Source: Pseudomonadota bacterium
GTDB taxonomy: Bacteria; Pseudomonadota; Alphaproteobacteria; Rhizobiales; Xanthobacteraceae
Direction: 5' to 3'
NCBI GenBank assembly: GCA_021779635.1
Contig: JAJYAH010000248.1
Location: forward strand, 1-8,798
DNA: 8,798 nucleotides
The notes below the pieces were generated by a model that did no database searches, had not been told where the DNA came from, and saw only the letters and a program-made list of their open reading frames with translations. The position numbers were made by a program, and so were the translations under genes. Positions 1-5,218 of this stretch are shown in pieces. Within the stretch, counting starts at the first letter, position 1. Every line of letters starts with the position of its first letter.

Positions 1-105
1 GACAAATCAACCGCACCTTGACCGTCCCGCACAACGCGGGACATATCTGCAACCCGGGTCAGTTCTCGATGAAAATCCCGGGTCAGATCTCAGTGAAAAT
101 CAACA
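1..105. mobile_element. One end of an IS21-family-like insertion sequence (partial)
   Basis: Read on the minus strand from base 105, the sequence begins TGTTGATTTTCACTGAGATC and continues into TGACCCGGG. A starting TG followed by repeated internal copies of one motif is typical of IS21-family ends, and I recall this particular terminal motif from alphaproteobacterial IS21 elements. Two tandem copies of the motif are visible (separate entry). No istA or istB coding sequence can be recognised in the 52 bases to their left, which hold only a 7-bp hairpin (24-42). The inner boundary at 105 is inferred from the TG terminus and from the abrupt end of the neighbouring tcmP-like frame. The family call rests on pattern memory, not on a transposase. 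Confidence 0.6.
53..100. repeat. Tandem 24-bp IS terminal repeats
   Basis: Two units, 53-76 and 77-100, lie head to tail with no spacer. Both begin CCCGGGTCAG and end TGAAAAT, differing at three positions in the middle (T/A, G/A and A/G). Repeats of this kind bind the transposase at the ends of IS21-family elements; that role is family knowledge and is not shown here. Confidence 0.75.
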
Positions 106-1296
106 GATGTCGTTCACGCCGATCGTGTTGGCTTTTCGCCGTTCGCCTCCGGCCGGTGTGATCACCTCCAGGTCGGGGTTTTCGATGATCGCGGCATGAA
201 CATCATCGGCATGCGCCGGCGTGACGTTGTAGATGCTCTCGTAAAACTCCATCATGGGCATGGCGTCGCCGGCATCGGTCACGAGACGTGGAATATCTCC
301 GAGAAGCTGGGTTTTGGCCGAGGCGCGCCCGTTGTCGTCAAAGAGATAAAGCATCCCCTCTTCGTGCCGGGGGTCGTAGGACAACATATTGAGGCCAGAT
401 CGGCCGAAATGCGCCTGAAGGCTCGCATTATCATGCAGGATATTGTTGTAAACTTGGCGTGCTCGATAGGCATTGGCGAAGTGAATCAGCCAATAGCGCC
501 AACCATCGGGATTGTTGATGGAGAAAGGGCTGACATAAGGCGCACAAAGGCGGAAGGCATCGAAGACGATCTTCTCGGCTGTGCCTAGCCAATCTTTCCG
601 GCTCATCGAATTTTCGAGCGCCTGAATGTCGCTCCCGGCCAGGCCGACATGGTCGAGCTGGGCACGCAGCTTCTCCGGCTGATCCTTCTGGAGGAACGCC
701 AGAAGGGAACTGATGACGAAGGTGTAGAAAATCTCGGCCGCCGGATAGGAGTGCATGATGTCGAGAATCGTATTCCGTTCGACATGGCTGTGGCCGCATT
801 GATCGAGATTGAAGATCACGCTTCGATAGCGGCCTTGTTCCAGGAACCGCTTGATCGTCAGATAGGCAGTCTCGAAAAATTCATTCAGATATTCGACGCG
901 GAGATGCAGCTTGGGGCACGTCGCGGCGATGTCCGCCTGAAGCGGGGCCACATGGGTCTTCAGCAGTTCGATGGCGGCACGGTTGGCATCGTTGAAGACG
1001 AGAAGGCATTCGACCTCGATGGAGCCAAGCCCCTGCGCCGCGCGGTGTGTGTTCACCGCCTCGGTGGCGCGCTTCAGTTCTTCGATGAAAATCAGCGGCG
1101 AGCCCGATGTGCCGCATTGGTAACGGCCGCCGCCGGCAAAGCCGTCGACAATGGCGAGCCGGAAACGCTCTTGTTGCGGCAGTTTACAGCGAACGGTTAG
1201 ATAATCGAAGACATATTCACGGAGAATTTTGTGCTTGCGCCGTGAATGATCTTCGAGTTTCGCGCCATCAGCCCATTCGTATCGTTTCTCGACCAC
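100..1296 (-). CDS. tcmP: Three-Cys-motif partner protein (TcmP-like), 3' end cut by an IS
   Basis: The 398-residue product resembles TcmP, the methyltransferase-like partner of three-Cys-motif (DUF5131) proteins. A Rossmann-type glycine loop, DGFAGGG, lies at residues 51-57. An FND acidic segment follows at 101-103, then a hydrophobic strand ending NLDQCG at 163-168, which resembles a methyltransferase motif IV. No substrate or reaction is established as far as I know. Translation starts at a GTG (1294-1296), preceded by AAGGGGA at a normal distance. The DUF5131 gene ends 27 bp upstream on the same strand, so the two are probably cotranscribed. The frame ends in the IS: the last cysteine codon and the TGA stop come from the IS terminus TGTTGA. 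The natural C-terminus is therefore lost, by an unknown but probably small number of residues, and function may be impaired. Confidence 0.8.
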   Translation of the reverse strand: MVEKRYEWADGAKLEDHSRRKHKILREYVFDYLTVRCKLPQQERFRLAIVDGFAGGGRYQCGTSGSPLIFIEELKRATEAVNTHRAAQGLGSIEVECLLVFNDANRAAIELLKTHVAPLQADIAATCPKLHLRVEYLNEFFETAYLTIKRFLEQGRYRSVIFNLDQCGHSHVERNTILDIMHSYPAAEIFYTFVISSLLAFLQKDQPEKLRAQLDHVGLAGSDIQALENSMSRKDWLGTAEKIVFDAFRLCAPYVSPFSINNPDGWRYWLIHFANAYRARQVYNNILHDNASLQAHFGRSGLNMLSYDPRHEEGMLYLFDDNGRASAKTQLLGDIPRLVTDAGDAMPMMEFYESIYNVTPAHADDVHAAIIENPDLEVITPAGGERRKANTIGVNDIC

Positions 1297-1323
1297 ACTA
1301 TTCCCCTTGGTCGCATCGGGTCG

Positions 1324-2106
1324 TCATGCCACCGCTTGCGGCGCGGCGGGCATTTCATCCCAAGTCCTGCCGCGATATTCGCGGCCATTGGCTTTTTTCG
1401 ATCGTTTCTTGTTGTCCTTGCCCCACGTTCCCCATTGCTTGAAGAAGAAGGCGGTGCCTGCTGACAAGCATTGAACATAGATTTCGTCGATCCATTCCTC
1501 ACGGATAGGACGTGCCGATTTCCCGCTTTCTCCGCCGACAATAGCCCAATGAATGCCCTGAAGATTGACGGAGCCCACGGACCCGATCAGAGGCTCGAAG
1601 GAGATGAAGCGGATCGCGGCAGGCGCGGCACGCAGATAGTCGATCCTGTCGACGACGCTGGCATCCTCAATGCTGGTCCCGAGCCACACGTTAGGCAGCA
1701 CCTCGCCGATCTTGCTCGCAACCAGTTCCGCCATACGTTCTGGCCGCTTGGTCAGGATCTGATAGTTGTGGCGGGGCGTTTCACGCATCACCTGCCAAAC
1801 GTCGAAAATGAAGGCGTCGCTGACCCGTTCATGGAACAGGTCACTCATCGAGTTGACGAAAATCTTGCGGGGCTTGTGCCAGTTATGAGGAATAACGAGC
1901 GCGCTGCGGTCCTCGCGCACGACACCGTTCCAAACGGTGCGCCGCCCGGTCTTCCGGGTCAGGCCGGCATATTTTTCGATGTGCATCGCCTCTAGGCGCC
2001 TGGCCATCTCCATCGCATAGCAATGGGTGCAACCGGCTGTCACGATCGAGCATCCCGCAACCGGATTCCAAGTGGCGTCCGTCCACTCGATTTGAGTTTC
2101 AGCCAT
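1324..2106 (-). CDS. Three-Cys-motif protein, DUF5131 / phage Gp37-Gp68 family
   Basis: This 260-residue protein has the family's N-terminal signature: EWTDATWNP at residues 7-15, then three cysteines, C19-x6-C26-x2-C29, followed by Tyr30. Such a cluster could hold an iron-sulfur centre, and the family is considered radical-SAM-like, but the biochemical reaction is not established. Other family-typical segments are FVNSMSDLFH, QILTKRPERM, NVWLGTSIE and WAIVGGESG, followed by FFFKQWG near the C-terminus. The ATG at 2106 follows a GGGAGGG ribosome site. The gene sits 36 bp after vapC and 27 bp before the tcmP-like gene on the same strand, so vapBC, DUF5131 and tcmP probably form one operon. Family assignment is confident; the function is unknown. 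Confidence 0.88.
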   Translation of the reverse strand: MAETQIEWTDATWNPVAGCSIVTAGCTHCYAMEMARRLEAMHIEKYAGLTRKTGRRTVWNGVVREDRSALVIPHNWHKPRKIFVNSMSDLFHERVSDAFIFDVWQVMRETPRHNYQILTKRPERMAELVASKIGEVLPNVWLGTSIEDASVVDRIDYLRAAPAAIRFISFEPLIGSVGSVNLQGIHWAIVGGESGKSARPIREEWIDEIYVQCLSAGTAFFFKQWGTWGKDNKKRSKKANGREYRGRTWDEMPAAPQAVA

Positions 2107-2142
2107 GGCACCCTCCCGCGCATTTTGCGACCAGCCTTGGCA

Positions 2143-2574
2143 TCAGTTCCCCGCCCGCATTGGATTGATGAATTGGACGCCGGCGAAATCTTTTTCGTTG
2201 TCGGTCACGACCATACAGTCGTTGGCGCCGGCAACAGCGGCGATAATCATGTCCAGCCCGCTGCGAGGACGGCCTGCGGTCTTGCCCTCCGCCATCAGTC
2301 GCGCCCAGATCAGCCCCGCTTTGTCGTCGAAAGCGAGGACGCGCCCGGCGAACAGCGCCTGCGGCCCCTCGGCGCTGGTGAACCAGGCATCGAGAGCATC
2401 CCGCTTTTTGCCGCGCGGCTTTTCGAGAATGCCGCGCCGGATTTCGGCGACCGTCAAAGAGGCGATGAACAGGCTTTCATCGGCCTGTTCAGCCCACCAG
2501 GCGAGCAAACTCTCGGAAGGGTGCGGCTTGACGATGTTGCTGATGATGTTGGTGTCGAGGAGATAGCGTGTCAC
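2143..2574 (-). CDS. vapC: VapC-type PIN-domain toxin
   Basis: This is a 143-residue PIN-domain ribonuclease, the toxin of a type II toxin-antitoxin pair. All the expected acidic residues are present: D7 in LLDTN, E44 in TVAEIRRG, D108 in GLDMIIAA, and D125 with D129 in VVTDNEKDF. They are arranged as in VapC proteins that bind Mg2+ and cleave RNA, often tRNA. Length is normal for the family. Translation begins at GTG (2572-2574), which overlaps the TGA stop of the antitoxin gene (GTGA, 4-bp overlap), a typical translationally coupled arrangement. The gene is cotranscribed with the antitoxin and lies upstream of the DUF5131 gene. The actual RNA target cannot be seen from the sequence. Confidence 0.93.
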   Translation of the reverse strand: MTRYLLDTNIISNIVKPHPSESLLAWWAEQADESLFIASLTVAEIRRGILEKPRGKKRDALDAWFTSAEGPQALFAGRVLAFDDKAGLIWARLMAEGKTAGRPRSGLDMIIAAVAGANDCMVVTDNEKDFAGVQFINPMRAGN

Positions 2575-2873
2575 AAATCGACCCTGCGCCCTTGCTCGCG
2601 CGGACGCGCCAGATCGAGATCGGCGCCGACCAGCGGCGAGCGTCGTAACGCGGACAGAATACCACCCGACTTCGGCGGCTCACCGGCGACAAGGGCCTTG
2701 ATCGCCTGCCGCGCCTGATCCGCTTCCGGCCCTTCCTCGTAGAGGCGGCGCGCAAGCGAACGGATCAATTCGCGGTCGGATTCCAGCGCCATCACCTCGA
2801 AGCGCCGGACGCCGCGCTGGGTCAGACGGGCGCGGTAGTTCTCGATCGCTCTTTTTTGTGCGGCATTGCTCAT
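2571..2873 (-). CDS. VapB-like antitoxin
   Basis: The 100-residue basic and acidic protein directly precedes vapC and overlaps it by 4 bp, so by position it is the antitoxin. Residues 20-45 (RGVRRFEVMALESDRELIRSL) look like a short strand followed by a helix, as in ribbon-helix-helix or AbrB-like dimerisation and DNA-binding regions. The C-terminal tail (SPLVGADLDLARPREQGRRVDL region) is rich in Asp, Leu and Arg, as in tails that wrap around a PIN toxin. The start ATG at 2873 has GGAGG at a suitable distance. The protein probably represses its own promoter, since a palindrome overlaps the predicted -10 box just upstream. The antitoxin role is inferred mainly from gene order, and the exact subfamily is not recognised. 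Confidence 0.8.
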   Translation of the reverse strand: MSNAAQKRAIENYRARLTQRGVRRFEVMALESDRELIRSLARRLYEEGPEADQARQAIKALVAGEPPKSGGILSALRRSPLVGADLDLARPREQGRRVDL

Positions 2874-3132
2874 GGGCGGCCTCCGTGCTATATCAGGTTA
2901 TATAACCATATTTTGCCTTGCAAACAAGGGATGTCAGCAATGGTGCATGACATGCGCGAGAAGGCCGGAAACTACGATGATGTCGCGCATCAGCGCCGGT
3001 ATTTTCCATATGCTGCCGCGCGCCATGTCTCGCCAAAGCCCGCCGCGATAACCGGAATCCCTCTAAAGGCTTCCCATAACTCGCCTTTTAATTCAGTTGT
3101 TTATGAGAATTTCTGCGTGAATCCTGTGGGGT
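2874..3132. other. Intergenic region between divergent vapBC and the recombinase gene pair
   Basis: This 259-bp stretch separates the minus-strand vapBC operon from the plus-strand 69-aa gene and rec1. The left part carries the vapBC promoter and palindrome. The part from 3060 onward is AT-richer than its surroundings (around CTTTTAATTCAG and TTGTTTATGAG) and probably holds the promoter of the plus-strand pair, but no convincing -35/-10 combination is visible. Between about 2940 and 3050 I see no supported gene, only short open frames without family resemblance. Confidence 0.5.
2896..2927 (-). promoter_or_regulatory. Predicted vapBC promoter with overlapping palindromic operator
   Basis: On the minus strand, TTGTTT (2922-2927) and TATATA (2899-2904) are separated by exactly 17 bp and lie about 25 bp before the antitoxin ATG. 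The -10 box is inside a perfect 12-bp palindrome, GGTTATATAACC (2896-2907). A palindrome on the -10 box is where a VapB or VapBC complex would bind to autoregulate. The promoter and operator roles are inferred from position and symmetry. Confidence 0.55.
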
Positions 3133-3342
3133 ATGAACCCCGATGCACGCCAAACCAAGACGACGCGAAGCGAGCGCGAAGAGCTGCTCGAAGCCATGCT
3201 CGTCGATGCGTCGGAACTGACCTTCACGCCGCGCGGCGACCCGGACCCTCGTCTCGTTCAACTCGCCCGGATGCTCGGTCGGCAAATGGCGCGTCAGAAC
3301 TTCGCAGCGCAAATGACCAAACGGGGTTCGACCGACTCCTGA
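3133..3342 (+). CDS. Small protein with DPR...GRQxAR motif, upstream of the serine recombinase
   Basis: The 69-residue product is of unknown function. It starts at ATG 3133 after a GTGGGG ribosome site and ends 16 bp before the recombinase start, so the two genes are probably cotranscribed. The N-terminal half is charged. The C-terminal half contains DPRLVQLARMLGRQMARQ, predicted to be an amphipathic basic helix. The same pattern (DPR, then Ala, then GRQ-x-AR) occurs in the 61-aa protein at 7671-7856 in the right-hand element, which supports real coding. It might assist or regulate the recombinase, for example as a directionality factor or a small DNA-binding protein; this is only a guess from position. 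Confidence 0.65.
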   Translation: MNPDARQTKTTRSEREELLEAMLVDASELTFTPRGDPDPRLVQLARMLGRQMARQNFAAQMTKRGSTDS

Positions 3343-3358
3343 TGACGGGAGATGCCCC

Positions 3359-5218
3359 TTGAAAGTCGCCCTTTACGCCCGCTACTCCACTGACAATCAG
3401 CGCGACGCCTCGATCGAGGATCAATTCCGCATGTGTCGGTTGCGCGCGGCGAAGGAAGGCTGGCAGATCGTCGAGGAATACTCCGATCATGCGATTTCGG
3501 GCGCTTCGCTGCTGCGCCCTGGCATTCAGGCGCTGATTTCCGACGCCACGCGCGGCAAGTTCGATCTGATCCTCGCCGAGGCGATGGATCGCCTGTCGCG
3601 CGATCAGGAGGATATTGCCGGCTTCTTCAAGCGCATGTCCTATTGCGATGTGACGATCTTCACGCTGTCAGAAGGCGAAGTGTCGCATTTGCACGTCGGC
3701 CTCAAGGGCACGATGAACGCCCTCTTCCTGAAGGACTTGGCCGACAAGACACGGCGAGGGCAGCGCGGCCGCGTCGAGGCGGGCAAGTCGGGCGGCGGCA
3801 ACGCCTACGGCTACGATGTCGTCAAAAAATTCGACGCCAACGGCGAGCCGATTCGCGGCGACCGCACGATCAACGAGGCGCAAGCTAAAGTGATCGAGCG
3901 GATCTTCCGCGACTACACGCTCGGCAAGTCGGCCAAGACGATCGCCTTCGCGCTCAACAAGGAAGGCATTCCGGCGCCGGGTGGCGGCGATTGGGGCTTC
4001 AGCACCATCAATGGCAACCCGAAGCGCGGCAACGGCATCCTCAACAATGAGATGTATGTCGGCAAGATCGTCTGGAACCGCCAACGGTTCGTCAAAGACC
4101 CGGACACCGGCAGGCGGCAGGCGCGGCCCAACCCGGAATCGGAGTGGATCACCCAGGACGTCCCGGAGCTGCGCATTCTCGATGACGACCTCTGGCAGGC
4201 CGTGAAGGCGCGGCAGGCAGAGAACAAGATCGAGCGCAACGAGAGTGGCGGCGCCGATATAGGGGCGATCAACACCCGCCGTCGTCCCAAATACCTGTTC
4301 TCGGGCCTGACCAAATGCGCCTGCTGCGGCGGAGGCTATTCGGCGATTTCGGCCACGCTGATCGGCTGCTCGACGGCGAGGAACAAGGGCACCTGCGACA
4401 ACCGGGTGAACATTCGGCGAGACGAGCTGGAAAGCCGAGTGCTCAACGCGCTGCGCAACCGGATGCTCGATCCGAAGATCTTCGCCGAGTTTTGCGACGC
4501 CTACACGCAGGAGAGCAACCGACTGCGGATGGAAAGCCGTGCGAGCATTGCAGCCTCGCAATCCGAATTGGAGCGGATCGGGCGCGAGGAAGAGCGCCTG
4601 ATGGACCTCTACCTCAAGGAAGCGATCTCGATCGACGCGGTGAAGGAACGTGGGGACAAGCTCAAAGCTCGGAAGGTTGAGCTGACCTCGTTCCTGGCGT
4701 CGGCCGAAGAGCCGCCTCCCCTCCTGCATCCAGCGATGGCGCTGCAATACCGACTTCGGGTGCAGCAGCTCTACGAGACGCTCCAGGACGATTCGGAGGA
4801 ACGGCGGATCGAGGCGGCGGACGTGCTGCGCACGTTGGTCGAAGACATCATCCTGACGCCGGCGGACGGCAAGATCGAGATCGACGTTCGTGGCGATCTC
4901 GCTGGAATCCTTACGCTTTCCGTCAAAAAGCAAAACCCCGCAGCGGTTGCTGCGGGGTCGCAAGTAAAGATGGTTGCGGGGGCAGGATCAGATCATTCCT
5001 TGCGGCCCTCGCCGGTGAAGATGGTTGCGGGAGGGGGCAACCATCATAACTTGCGGACAGCCGAAGGCCGCCCCGTTGGGGCGGCCGACGTTGCCGAAGT
5101 TACCAAGCAAGTAAAGATGGTTGCGGGGACACGCAAGCGCGTTTGTTATAACTTCTGGCCGGGGAGACCTCCGCTGGCCGCCAACGAGGTCCAAAATCCC
5201 CATCAACTCGCCGCGTAG
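3359..5218 (+). CDS. Large serine recombinase (site-specific integrase), rec1
   Basis: This 619-residue large serine recombinase would integrate and excise the left element. The resolvase domain (about 1-150) has ALYARYS with nucleophile Ser10 and nearby Arg8, and MDRLSRD in the second conserved segment. A recombinase domain (about 165-300) includes the GNGILNNEMYVGKIVWNR stretch. A zinc ribbon follows with Cys320, Cys323, Cys337 and Cys346. A long charged helix, probably the coiled coil, spans about 370-450. The start is TTG at 3359 with GGGAG seven bases upstream; no in-frame ATG fits better. From about residue 520 the protein reads antisense through a terminator and through tRNA 3'-end copies, giving three KMVAG repeats. 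This tail is probably encoded by attachment-site DNA. The last 231 bp overlap the convergent rec2 gene. Confidence 0.93.
   Translation: MKVALYARYSTDNQRDASIEDQFRMCRLRAAKEGWQIVEEYSDHAISGASLLRPGIQALISDATRGKFDLILAEAMDRLSRDQEDIAGFFKRMSYCDVTIFTLSEGEVSHLHVGLKGTMNALFLKDLADKTRRGQRGRVEAGKSGGGNAYGYDVVKKFDANGEPIRGDRTINEAQAKVIERIFRDYTLGKSAKTIAFALNKEGIPAPGGGDWGFSTINGNPKRGNGILNNEMYVGKIVWNRQRFVKDPDTGRRQARPNPESEWITQDVPELRILDDDLWQAVKARQAENKIERNESGGADIGAINTRRRPKYLFSGLTKCACCGGGYSAISATLIGCSTARNKGTCDNRVNIRRDELESRVLNALRNRMLDPKIFAEFCDAYTQESNRLRMESRASIAASQSELERIGREEERLMDLYLKEAISIDAVKERGDKLKARKVELTSFLASAEEPPPLLHPAMALQYRLRVQQLYETLQDDSEERRIEAADVLRTLVEDIILTPADGKIEIDVRGDLAGILTLSVKKQNPAAVAAGSQVKMVAGAGSDHSLRPSPVKMVAGGGNHHNLRTAEGRPVGAADVAEVTKQVKMVAGTRKRVCYNFWPGRPPLAANEVQNPHQLAA
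4925..4957 (-). terminator. Intrinsic terminator, probably that of the original tRNA gene
   Basis: On the minus strand a perfect 9-bp stem, CCCCGCAGC / GCTGCGGGG (4936-4957) with a 4-base loop, is followed by TTTTGCTTTTT. It lies about 13 bases after the tRNA 3'-end copy at 4971-4988, the usual place for a tRNA terminator, and also just downstream of the rec2 stop. On the plus strand no T-run follows, so it should not stop rec1 transcription, although rec1 codes through it. Confidence 0.82.
4960..4988 (-). repeat. Attachment-site copy A: tRNA-fMet 3' end fragment
   Basis: The minus strand at 4971-4988 reads ATCCTGCCCCCGCAACCA, the 3' side of a tRNA T-stem and acceptor stem with encoded CCA. 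CCCCGC would pair with GCGGGG, and A72 followed by A73 fits initiator tRNA, whose first pair is a mismatch. The flank TCTTTACTTGC (4960-4970) leads into the terminator. The 22 bases at 4960-4981 recur exactly at 5107-5128. Upstream of ATCC the match to a tRNA stops, so no complete tRNA is present. Such fragments mark integrase target sites. Assignment to fMet is from recognition of the 3' end only. Confidence 0.72.

Larger units (their letters stand above)
106..4988. mobile_element. Portion of a second genomic island with its own serine recombinase
   Basis: The segment from the IS to attachment copy A holds tcmP-like, DUF5131, vapBC, a small GRQ protein and rec1. Rec1 points at the attachment copies in the orientation opposite to rec2, as expected when two elements abut at one target. 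The far end of this island is not visible because the IS and the window edge come first. No conjugation genes are seen here, so it may be a mobilisable or defective island. Confidence 0.45.

Noticed and set aside
24..42. Hairpin GTCCCGC...GCGGGAC read as a terminator
   Set aside because: No T-run follows on either strand and the gene it would serve is not visible.
649..1200. 183-codon plus-strand frame opposite tcmP
   Set aside because: It is antisense to a recognised family member and has no independent evidence.
3075..3105. Imperfect inverted CATAACT / AGTTGTTTATG as an operator for the rec1 pair
   Set aside because: The symmetry is broken by an insertion of three bases and could be chance in AT-rich sequence.
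2856..3362. 168-codon plus-strand frame across the vapB-rec1 intergenic region
   Set aside because: It overlaps the vapB start, the vapBC promoter and the better supported 69-aa gene, and resembles nothing I know.
3668..4963. Long 431-codon open frame on the minus strand inside rec1
   Set aside because: It is antisense to a clear serine recombinase, has no recognisable domain, and is of the low-complexity Arg/Val/Ala kind that GC-rich antisense frames produce.
4960..5131. A complete tRNA gene at the junction
   Set aside because: Only acceptor-stem 3' fragments are present; no anticodon arm, D-arm or 5' acceptor half can be found next to any copy.
4960..5131. CRISPR array, suggested by repeated 22-base units
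   Set aside because: There are too few copies with unequal spacing and no cas genes, and the repeat is a tRNA 3' end.
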